Shown piece after piece: positions 47,071 to 54,668 of a stretch of 64,000 nt of DNA. Position numbers and translations under genes: made by a program. Origin of the DNA: JADKFD01 sp050250665 (lineage in GTDB: Bacteria; Pseudomonadota; Gammaproteobacteria; Xanthomonadales; SZUA-5); contig JBFWOF010000030.1 in the NCBI GenBank assembly GCA_050250665.1, positions 1 through 64,000 of the forward strand, read 5' to 3'. The notes below the pieces were generated by a model. It was not told the origin of the DNA. It saw nothing but the letters and a program-made list of their open reading frames with translations, and searched no databases. Each line of letters starts with the position of its first letter. The first letter of the stretch is position 1.

Positions 47071-47495
47071 GAGTGTGGGGGCTGATGCTGGCGTGCTTTT
47101 GCAGGTCCAGACTTGTCTGGACGCTCTGGGTGCATGGGTGCAGAAGCGTCCAGACTACTCCGGACCTACGGGCACCATACTCTCTCAGGCACTGAGCGGC
47201 TTCGAGGAAGGACACGCGCCCGCGCCGCCGCGGTTGATCTTGATGAAAGCCAGGAGCCGCGCCGCAAGGCTTCGTCCACCTGTAGGAGCGCCCTTGCGGC
47301 GCGACCAATGCGGCGGACGTGCGCCTTGCCGGTCGCGACGCGAGGTCGCTCCTACAGGCGAGCTTGCCTACGCGCAGCAAGCGAGTTCATGGCCCTTGGG
47401 CAGTTTCGGGGCGAAAGAGCGGCTCGCATTGACACCTCCATGCCAGCCTTTCCCGAGTCCCGAGTCCCGAGTCCCGAGTCCCGAGTCCCGGCTGC
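47071..47495. repeat. Intergenic repeats and a heptamer array
   Basis: The gap holds a GTCCAGACTTGTCTGGACGC palindrome with an opposed copy (about 47104-47166), GTAGGAGCGCCC and GGTCGCGACGCGAGGTCGCT copies (about 47282-47356), a GGGGCGAAAGAG fragment and the CCCGAGT heptamer array at 47452-47486. No gene was recognised. Confidence 0.75.
47452..47486. repeat. Five tandem CCCGAGT heptamers
   Basis: Five exact copies of the 7-mer CCCGAGT plus a partial CCCG, ending about 6-9 bp before the trxB stop codon. It lies just downstream of that minus-strand gene. A comparable array of a different heptamer is at 59726-59767. Confidence 0.95.
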
Positions 47496-48440
47496 TCAGC
47501 CGTGCTGCTCCAGAAAGCGATCGGCATCCAGCGCCGCCATGCAGCCGGCGCCGGCCGAGGTGATGGCCTGGCGGTAGATCGGGTCGGCTACATCGCCGGC
47601 GGCGAACACGCCGGGGACGCTGGTCATCGTGGCCAGACCGTTGGATCCGCTCTTGACCGTGATGTAGCCGTTCTCCATGGCCAGCTGGCCGGCAAAGACG
47701 CTGGTATTGGGCGTGTGGCCAATGGCGATGAACAGGCCGTGGACGTCGATATCACGAGTGGGTCCGCCTTCGCGCGGGGCAATGCGCACGCCGGTCACGC
47801 CGGAATCGTCGCCGAGCACCTGATCGACGCTGTGATCCCAGATGACTTCGATATTGGCTTTGGCAAAGAGCTTGTCCTGCAGAATCTTCTCGGCGCGGAA
47901 CTTGTCGCGGCGGTGCACCACCGTGACCTTGCGGGCGATGTTCGAGAGATACAGCGCCTCTTCCACCGCGGTATTGCCGCCACCGATGACCGCCACGTCC
48001 TGCTGTCGGTAGAAGAAGCCGTCGCAGGTGGCGCAGGCCGAGACGCCCTTGCCGCGGAACGCCGTCTCACTGTCGATGCCCAGATACTTGGCCGAGGCGC
48101 CGGTGGCGATGATCAGCGCATCGCAGGTGTAGCTGTCGGCATCGCCTATCAGTTTGAAGGGGCGCTCGCCGAGCTCGGCCGTATGGATGTGGTCGAACAC
48201 GATCTCGGTATCGAAACGCTCGGCGTGGGTCTTCATGCGCTCCATCAACACCGGACCAGTCAGGTCATGGGCGTCGCCCGGCCAGTTGTCGACTTCGGTG
48301 GTGGTCATCAACTGACCGCCGGCCTCGACGCCCGTGACCAGCACTGGTTTCAGATTGGCGCGGGCGGCGTAGACGGCGGCGGCGTAGCCAGCGGGACCGG
48401 AGCCAAGAATCAGGACTCGGCAATGCTTGGGTGCAGACAT
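47496..48440 (-). CDS. trxB: Thioredoxin reductase
   Basis: A 314-residue NADPH-flavin disulfide reductase. The FAD loop GSGPAGYAAA is at residues 13-22, the redox-active CATC at 136-139 and the NADPH loop GGGNTAVEEAL after it. ATG at 48440 gives a normal length. It keeps thioredoxin reduced. It is divergent from ftsK across a 376-bp gap, as in related gammaproteobacteria. Confidence 0.97.
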   Translation of the reverse strand: MSAPKHCRVLILGSGPAGYAAAVYAARANLKPVLVTGVEAGGQLMTTTEVDNWPGDAHDLTGPVLMERMKTHAERFDTEIVFDHIHTAELGERPFKLIGDADSYTCDALIIATGASAKYLGIDSETAFRGKGVSACATCDGFFYRQQDVAVIGGGNTAVEEALYLSNIARKVTVVHRRDKFRAEKILQDKLFAKANIEVIWDHSVDQVLGDDSGVTGVRIAPREGGPTRDIDVHGLFIAIGHTPNTSVFAGQLAMENGYITVKSGSNGLATMTSVPGVFAAGDVADPIYRQAITSAGAGCMAALDADRFLEQHG

Positions 48441-48816
48441 GTGGGGCTCCAGACGCGGGATGCGGGGAATGGCGGGAAGACCGGCAAACTAGGGGGCGAA
48501 TGACAGCTATTCAAGTGTTCTGACCGGTACGCTGGCATTCAGAAGCTGCCTGAACGGTCGGGTGACCGGATTTTGCCGCGTCTGCGAGGGTGCGCGCGAG
48601 CGCGCGGTCCTCCTCGAAGCCGCACCCTGTGGGAGCGGGCTCTGCCCGCGATCAGGCTTCCATTGAGCCCGGTGGTGCCGTCTGCTCCAAAGTGGGGGGT
48701 TTCGGTGCTGGAGATCCGCGCAAGGTTTTAACGTTTAGCGTTTTACGTCCGACCGCCTTTTCGAATAGACTGAATACCTTGCGTGCGATAGTTCGCGTAA
48801 GGGATCAAGAATTCGA
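48441..48816. other. Divergent trxB-ftsK intergenic region
   Basis: This region should hold the promoters of both genes. A TGTGGGAGCGGGCTCTGCCC repeat copy lies near 48628. An ACGTTTAGCGTTTTACG motif is at about 48729-48747, related to the array at 39469-39775. Nothing else was recognised. Confidence 0.6.
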
Positions 48817-51120
48817 ATGGCGATGACTGTGGCCATGATGGGCTGGCGCGACCGATTTCAAAGGGCAATTCGCGAGAGCGCCTTTGTGCTCCTGGTGCCG
48901 CTGGCTGCCTATCTGCTGGTTTCCCTGAGCAGTTTCGACATCAACGACGCGGCCTGGTCGCATGCGGGTTCCAGCCTCGAAGTCCACAACTGGGGTGGGC
49001 GTGCCGGCGCCTGGCTAGCCGATGTGCTGCTGTACCTGATCGGGCGCATGGCTTTTCTGCTGCCACTGGTGCTGCTCTGGTATGCATGGCGCTTCCTGCG
49101 AGATCCGGTGGACGGACCGGGCGCCGCCAATCCGCTGGTGCCGCTGACCCGCATTGCCGGGCTGGTGGTGGCGCTGATCGGTGGCACCATCCTTTGTCAC
49201 GCCCAGATGCGGGCCGATGGCCTGCCCGGCGGCGCTGGCGGTGTGCTCGGCAGTTTCGCCGGCGATTTCCTCGTGCGCAGCCTGGGTCGCGGTAGCACCA
49301 CGGTGTTCTCGATGGTGCTGTTCCTGATCGGATCCACCTTTGCCACCGGCGTGTCCTGGTTCCGGGCCATGGATCGGGTAGGGGCATTCACCATCGCTCT
49401 GGCCGCGCGCATCGGTGTCTGGCGTCAGCAGTTCGCCGACTGGCGGGTCGGTCGCAAGGCCCGCGCCGAGCGCGAAGTCGTTCGCGAGGAAGAGAAGGTC
49501 AAGCGCAAGAAGCGCGAGCCGGTGAAGATCGAAACCATCGCTCCGGTGATGGAAAAGAGCGAGCGCGCCGAGCGCGAGCTGCAGATGCCGCTGTTCGAGA
49601 ACATTCCCTCCGGCGATTTGCCGCCGCTGGCGCTGCTGGACGAAGCCCGCCAGACCGGCAAGGGCTACTCGCCCGAGGCACTTGAAGCATTGTCGCGGCA
49701 GGTGGAACTCAAGCTCAAGGATTTCCGCATTGAGGCCCGCGTGGTCGGCGTCTATCCGGGGCCGGTGATCACCCGTTTCGAGCTGGAACCGGCGCCGGGT
49801 ATCCGGGGCAGCCAGATTTCCTCGCTGGACAAGGACATCGCCCGCGGGCTGTCGGTCGTCAGCGTGCGCGTGGTCGACGTGATTCCGGGCAAGTCGGTGG
49901 TCGGGCTGGAGATTCCCAACCAGCACCGCGAAATGGTGTTCCTGTCGGAAATCCTGCGCTCACGCGAGTACGACAAGGCCAGCAGCTTCCTGACGCTGGC
50001 GCTGGGCAAGGACATCGGCGGCCGGCCCACCGTGGTGGATGTCGCCAAGATGCCGCATCTGCTGGTGGCTGGTACCACCGGCTCGGGCAAGTCGGTGGCG
50101 ATCAACGCCATGATCCTGTCGCTGCTGTACAAGGCCAGCGCCAAGGACGTGCGCATGATCATGATCGACCCGAAGATGCTGGAACTCTCGGTATACGAGG
50201 GCATCCCGCATCTGCTGGCGCCGGTCGTGACCGACATGAAGGAAGCTTCCAATGCGCTGCGCTGGTGCGTGGCCGAGATGGAGCGCCGCTACAAGCTGAT
50301 GGCTGCGGTCGGTGTACGTAATCTGGCTGGCTACAACCGCAAGGTGCGGGAAGCCAAGGACAGCGGACAGCCGATCCTCGACCCACTGTTCAATGTGGCC
50401 AAGGCGGCACCGGGCGAGCATCCGAACCCGCTCGACACCATGCCGCATATCGTCGTCATCATCGACGAATTCGCCGACATGATGATGGTGGCCAGGAAGA
50501 ACGTCGAGGAACTGATCGCCCGTCTGGCCCAGAAAGCGCGCGCATCCGGCATCCATCTGATCCTGGCCACGCAGCGGCCCTCGGTGGACGTCATCACCGG
50601 CCTGATCAAGGCCAATATTCCCACCCGCGTGGCCTTCCAGGTGTCGAGCAAGATCGACTCGCGCACCATTCTCGACCAGTCCGGCGCGGAAACCCTGCTC
50701 GGACATGGCGACATGCTCTATCTGCCGCCGGGCACCGCCGCCACCGAACGCGTGCACGGTGCTTTCGTGTCCGACGAGGAAGTGCACCGCGTGGTCAAGT
50801 ATCTGCGCGAGAACCACGGCACCGCCGAGTATCTGGAAGGCATTCTGGAAGACACCCAGGAGCTGGGCGATGGTCGTGTGGTCGGCGAGACCGGTTTGCC
50901 GGAAGAAGCCAACGGCGAGGCCGACGATCTCTACGACATGGCCGTGCGCATCGTCACCGAAACCCGCCGCGCCTCCATTTCCGGCGTGCAGCGACGCCTG
51001 AAGATCGGCTACAACCGTGCCGCACGACTGATTGAAGTGATGGAAGCCGCCGGCATCGTCAGCGCGCCCGAGCACAACGGCAATCGCACCGTGCTGGCAC
51101 CGCCACCGCCCAAGGATTGA
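48817..51120 (+). CDS. ftsK: DNA translocase FtsK
   Basis: A 767-residue septal DNA pump. Four N-terminal helices (about residues 20-200) are followed by a short basic linker, an alpha domain, a RecA-like motor with Walker A GTTGSGKSVAINAM and Walker B VVIIDEFADMMM, and a C-terminal gamma winged helix (RRASISGVQRRLKIGYNRAARLIEVME) that reads KOPS sites. The long repetitive linker of E. coli FtsK is missing, so this is the short form. A GGGA ribosome-binding site precedes ATG 48817. Confidence 0.97.
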   Translation: MAMTVAMMGWRDRFQRAIRESAFVLLVPLAAYLLVSLSSFDINDAAWSHAGSSLEVHNWGGRAGAWLADVLLYLIGRMAFLLPLVLLWYAWRFLRDPVDGPGAANPLVPLTRIAGLVVALIGGTILCHAQMRADGLPGGAGGVLGSFAGDFLVRSLGRGSTTVFSMVLFLIGSTFATGVSWFRAMDRVGAFTIALAARIGVWRQQFADWRVGRKARAEREVVREEEKVKRKKREPVKIETIAPVMEKSERAERELQMPLFENIPSGDLPPLALLDEARQTGKGYSPEALEALSRQVELKLKDFRIEARVVGVYPGPVITRFELEPAPGIRGSQISSLDKDIARGLSVVSVRVVDVIPGKSVVGLEIPNQHREMVFLSEILRSREYDKASSFLTLALGKDIGGRPTVVDVAKMPHLLVAGTTGSGKSVAINAMILSLLYKASAKDVRMIMIDPKMLELSVYEGIPHLLAPVVTDMKEASNALRWCVAEMERRYKLMAAVGVRNLAGYNRKVREAKDSGQPILDPLFNVAKAAPGEHPNPLDTMPHIVVIIDEFADMMMVARKNVEELIARLAQKARASGIHLILATQRPSVDVITGLIKANIPTRVAFQVSSKIDSRTILDQSGAETLLGHGDMLYLPPGTAATERVHGAFVSDEEVHRVVKYLRENHGTAEYLEGILEDTQELGDGRVVGETGLPEEANGEADDLYDMAVRIVTETRRASISGVQRRLKIGYNRAARLIEVMEAAGIVSAPEHNGNRTVLAPPPPKD

Positions 51121-51125
51121 CGCCC

Positions 51126-51536
51126 GTGAGCGGCGGGATCTCGGATCTCGGCGTGTTGCTGCGATCAATGCAAGCCGTGCTCAACGAGGGTTGCTACGTC
51201 TACTGTCAGGTCGACGATCCCGGCACGGTACCGCTGCGGCAGATCATCGCCCTGGTCCGAGAGCCCGAAGGCGTCACCCTGATCCTGAGCGAAGCCGACG
51301 CCCTCGAACTTGGATTGCCGATCCAGTTCCGGGCCGCCTGGATCACCCTGCAAGTGCATTCCGATCTGACCGCCGTCGGTCTGACCGCCGCCTTTTCAAC
51401 CGCGCTCGGCGATGCCGGCATCAGCTGCAATGTCATCGCCGGCACCCTGCACGACCACATCTTCGTGCCGTTCGAGCAGGGGCAGCAGGCGCTGAGGGTG
51501 TTGAGCGAGCTGCAGCAATCTGTCCGGATGCGCTGA
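51126..51536 (+). CDS. ACT-domain protein (CASTOR/DUF2241-like)
   Basis: A 136-residue soluble protein in which CYVYCQVDDP, GVTLILSEADALELGLPIQFRAAWITLQVHSDLTAVGLTAAFSTALGDAGISCNVIAGTLHDHIFVPFEQG matches the amino-acid-binding ACT/CASTOR-like fold. Such proteins sense amino acids or act as regulatory subunits. GTG at 51126 is my preferred start; a TTG at 51117 would overlap the ftsK stop. It lies directly behind ftsK and ahead of the ClpS-like/DUF1963 gene. Confidence 0.8.
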   Translation: MSGGISDLGVLLRSMQAVLNEGCYVYCQVDDPGTVPLRQIIALVREPEGVTLILSEADALELGLPIQFRAAWITLQVHSDLTAVGLTAAFSTALGDAGISCNVIAGTLHDHIFVPFEQGQQALRVLSELQQSVRMR

Positions 51537-51574
51537 TTTCCAGCTAGCCTGAAGCATTCGTCAACGAGCGTGCC

Positions 51575-53203
51575 ATGGCCAGTCCAACCGATAATGATCA
51601 GACCCTGTTGGAGGAGCTTCGCGCAGAAACTCAGGATCGCGTGACACTCATGCTCTCTCGGCTGCTGGAGCGAACTGAGATCGTCGAACTGATCGGGCCC
51701 ATGCCCTCAGCGTTGCTGGCGGAATTGAAGAACCCGGATCTGCTGTCCCCGGGCGTTGAGGCCGTGGTGATGAATCTGCTGAACAGCCGCCCCGGCGCCG
51801 AGGCCAATGATGCTCGCTTCTTGCTGACGGTGATCTTTCGTGGGGCGCCTGAAGTGCTGACCCGCGCATTCGCAAGGCATGAGGTGTCAGCGCCGAATCT
51901 TGTCGATCTGATCACGCATGGTTCGCCACGACCCGCACCGCCGGACCCTGCCTCATTCGGCGATGGGGAAGTGCTGCTCGAAGCCTTGAACGACAACTAC
52001 ACGCCGGCAGACGCCGTGGTTCGATTGCTCATGTCGGCATGCGGCCTCGAGCTATATGACGCGATTCAACTGACGCAAACGATCCACGAGAAGGGTGGGG
52101 CACCCATCATGCGCTTGTCCGGATCGGATGCACTTGAACGCCTGGAAGCGCTCGACGGAGGGTGTCGTTCCCGGCTGCTTGGATTGCGCTTTCGAATTGA
52201 GACTGATCCGGAGGTCGTTGCGGCCTTCATGCTGCCCACGGCCGCCCGCGAGCTACGGGCGAGGACAAACTACCTCCCGGTGCTCCTGGTGATTGTGGTT
52301 GTGGGCTTCTTGTTGTTGTTTTCGGGGATGTTCCGGGGTCCCGATCAGAACGACGTTCCCGCGACCAATTTTGTCGTGCCGGAGCTGACACCCGAACAAG
52401 CAGAGAGAGTAAAGGCGGCCTTCGCCCCATTTGATGCGGCGCTGCAAGCCACGCTTCGAAGATACGCTCGGATTGAATTGGCACTGACATCCGACGACGA
52501 ATTCTGGTCCAGCAAGATCGGCGGCAGGCCCTACTTGCCCAAGGGTGCGCAGCTTCCCCTCGATCCGGATCACCCGGGGCGGCCGATGGCCCTCCTGGCA
52601 CAGATCGATTTCGCGGAATTGCCAGCGATGGACGGCTATCCGCGCGCAGGCCTGTTGCAGTTTTTCGTCGCCGAGGATCCAAAACTGCGGCACTTTGGCG
52701 AATTTCGCGGAGATCGTGTGGCGCAGCAGAGTCGGCAGACTTATTTTCGGGTCGTGTTCTGGCCAGAGCAATCCTCTGATCTGGAGCAACTGCCTGCCCA
52801 GCTGCCGGCGCCGATGTCACTGATGTCCGGTTTGGTCCTGCGTATGCGGTTCTCGGCGGCGGAAGAATCCATCACGCCCGCGGATTCCAGCTTTCCACAG
52901 CGGGTCGGCGTCGATCCCTTCGAGCTGGCTGAGCGCCTCGCCAAGGAGCTCAGGGTTTCGGAGTACGCCGTGGCCGAGGCAATGCCCTTGGCTGCCGGGT
53001 ATGGACACAAGGTCGGGGGTTGGCCGGATTTTGCCCAGGACGATCCACGTGGGCCGGATTCAAATCTGCAACTGCTGCTGCAACTGGATTCGGACGAGTA
53101 TCTGATGTGGGGAGACGCCGGGGTTGCCAACTTCTTCATTCCGGCAGAGGACCTTGCTCGCGGAGACTTTTCACGGGTGATGTTCAACTGGGACAGTCAT
53201 TGA
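51575..53203 (+). CDS. ClpS-like domain, membrane helix and DUF1963-like domain protein
   Basis: A 542-residue protein with an unusual layout. Residues about 10-115 form an alpha-helical region. Residues about 131-209 closely follow ClpS: ALNDNYTPADAVVRLL then AIQLTQTIHEKGGAPI, keeping ClpS-type Asn, Asp and His (N139, D140, H171). One transmembrane helix is at about 233-252. Residues about 285-540 resemble DUF1963/YwqG (GGRPYLPKGAQLPLD, PMALLAQIDFAELP, GLLQFFV, LLLQLDSD). ClpS recognises N-degrons for ClpAP. Whether this one does is unknown, and no ClpA or Aat is present. Confidence 0.72.
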   Translation: MASPTDNDQTLLEELRAETQDRVTLMLSRLLERTEIVELIGPMPSALLAELKNPDLLSPGVEAVVMNLLNSRPGAEANDARFLLTVIFRGAPEVLTRAFARHEVSAPNLVDLITHGSPRPAPPDPASFGDGEVLLEALNDNYTPADAVVRLLMSACGLELYDAIQLTQTIHEKGGAPIMRLSGSDALERLEALDGGCRSRLLGLRFRIETDPEVVAAFMLPTAARELRARTNYLPVLLVIVVVGFLLLFSGMFRGPDQNDVPATNFVVPELTPEQAERVKAAFAPFDAALQATLRRYARIELALTSDDEFWSSKIGGRPYLPKGAQLPLDPDHPGRPMALLAQIDFAELPAMDGYPRAGLLQFFVAEDPKLRHFGEFRGDRVAQQSRQTYFRVVFWPEQSSDLEQLPAQLPAPMSLMSGLVLRMRFSAAEESITPADSSFPQRVGVDPFELAERLAKELRVSEYAVAEAMPLAAGYGHKVGGWPDFAQDDPRGPDSNLQLLLQLDSDEYLMWGDAGVANFFIPAEDLARGDFSRVMFNWDSH

Positions 53204-53309
53204 GCTGCCAAGGCTGGCTCCGCGACCTTCGTGCGGATTCCCCCCCGACAGCCTACGTTGGGCTGCCATGGGTTAGCTTTGCTGCAGCTATTTCGATGGA
53301 CTGGAACTG

Positions 53310-53969
53310 ATGCGCTATCTGATTTCGCTGGCCGTGCTGTGCAGTCTGGCTCTTCCTTCGTGGGCGGCGACGCCAGGGCCTGCTCGCGCCGAGCTCGATC
53401 GCTTTGGCGAGAACATCAACAATCTGACGGCGCGCTTCGTGCAGCAGGTTTATGACGACAGCGACAATGCTCTGGATTCGGCTTCGGGCACGCTGGCCCT
53501 GGCGCGACCGAACCGCTTTCGCTGGGATTATCTGAAGCCGGAAGAGCAGCGCATCATTGCCGATGGCGACAACATCTGGATCTACGATGTCGAGCTGGAG
53601 CAGGTCAGTGTGCGCCCGCAGTCCTTCGACGAGCAGCAGAGTCCGCTGGCGGTGCTGCTGGATCTGCCCTCACTGGATCTGCAGTTCGACACCGAAGAAC
53701 GCCCGGCGGTGGCCGATACCCAGTGGCTGCGGCTCACGCCCAAATCCAAGGACGCTGAATTTGCCTACGTCGACCTGGGTCTGCGCCAGAACGAGCTGGT
53801 ACGGATGGTGATGGTGGATATCGTCGGTCAGCGCACCGAGATCGTGTTTGCCGACTGGAAGCGCAACAGCACCTTGCCGCCGGCAACCTTCGTCTTCGAC
53901 CCGCCGCCGGGCGTGGATGTGGTCGGTGACATCAAGCCGGGCGCACAGGTGCGGCCGATTGGGGATTGA
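53310..53969 (+). CDS. lolA: Outer-membrane lipoprotein carrier protein LolA
   Basis: A 219-residue periplasmic chaperone with a signal peptide ending near SWAA. Core motifs are NLTARFVQQVYDD, GTLALARPNRFRWDYLKPEEQRIIADGDNIWIYDVELEQVSVRP and TLPPATFVFDPPPGVDV. It shuttles lipoproteins from LolCDE to LolB. In many gammaproteobacteria it directly follows ftsK; here two other genes lie between them. Confidence 0.95.
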   Translation: MRYLISLAVLCSLALPSWAATPGPARAELDRFGENINNLTARFVQQVYDDSDNALDSASGTLALARPNRFRWDYLKPEEQRIIADGDNIWIYDVELEQVSVRPQSFDEQQSPLAVLLDLPSLDLQFDTEERPAVADTQWLRLTPKSKDAEFAYVDLGLRQNELVRMVMVDIVGQRTEIVFADWKRNSTLPPATFVFDPPPGVDVVGDIKPGAQVRPIGD

Positions 53970-54067
53970 TCAGGCCGCGCGACCCGGGAGTGCCGCGCCT
54001 GGCTCTTGTGGGTCCAGACTTGTCTGGACGCTTTCGCAGCAAGGCGCCAGGAGCTGAGGCAGCTGTC
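53970..54067. repeat. Spacer with a short palindrome
   Basis: A GTCCAGACTTGTCTGGACGC element is at about 54011-54032, a member of a family also seen near 11546, 47104 and 59395. Confidence 0.7.
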
Positions 54068-54661
54068 GTAGGTCACGTTGCCCCGCAGGGGCTACGTGAC
54101 GAGGTGAAGCAGCGGAGTTGCCGTGGCAGCGCGATGGCCAGTTCCAGCATCGGCGCTACGCCGCGTCACGTAGCGCCGTGGGCGCTACGTGACCTACCAA
54201 TGCACCGTGACCCGAGGCTGTTGTAGGTCACGTTGCCCCGCAGGGGCTACGTGACGAGGTGAAGCAGCGGAGTTGCCGTGGCAGTGCGATGGCCGAATCC
54301 GAAATCGGCGCTACGCCGCGTCACGTAGCGCCGTTGGCGCAACGTGACCTACCAATGCACCGTGTACCGACGCTGTCGTAGGTCACGTTGCCCCGCAGGG
54401 GCTACGTGACGAAATGAAGCAGCGGAGTTGCCCTGCAGGGCGACGGCCAGTTCCAGCAACGGCGCTACGCCGCGTCACGTAGCGCCGTTGGCGCAACATG
54501 ACCTACCGATGCACTGTGACCCGAGGCTGTTGTAGGTCACGTTGCCCCGCAGGGGCTACGTGACGAAGTGAAGCAGCGGAGTTGCCGTGGCAGTGCGATG
54601 GCCGAATCCGAAATCGGCGCTACGCCGCGTCACGTAGCGCCGATGGCGCAACGTGACCTAC
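54068..54661. repeat. Four-copy tandem array of ~155-bp palindromic units
   Basis: Units start at 54068, 54223, 54378 and 54532, a period of 154-155 bp. Each opens with GTAGGTCACGTTGCCCCGCA, contains GAAGCAGCGGAGTTGCC and GGCGCTACGCCGCGTCACG, and closes with CAACGTGACCTAC, so every unit is also a long inverted repeat. Units differ by a few point changes. Lone copies of the REP-like core are at about 17706, 30049 and 39718. It lies between two convergent genes. Confidence 0.95.
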
Positions 54662-54668
54662 GAACCGG

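Noticed and set aside
54068..54661. Possible CRISPR array
   Set aside because: The repeats are about 155 bp, directly adjoining, with no unique spacers and no cas genes.
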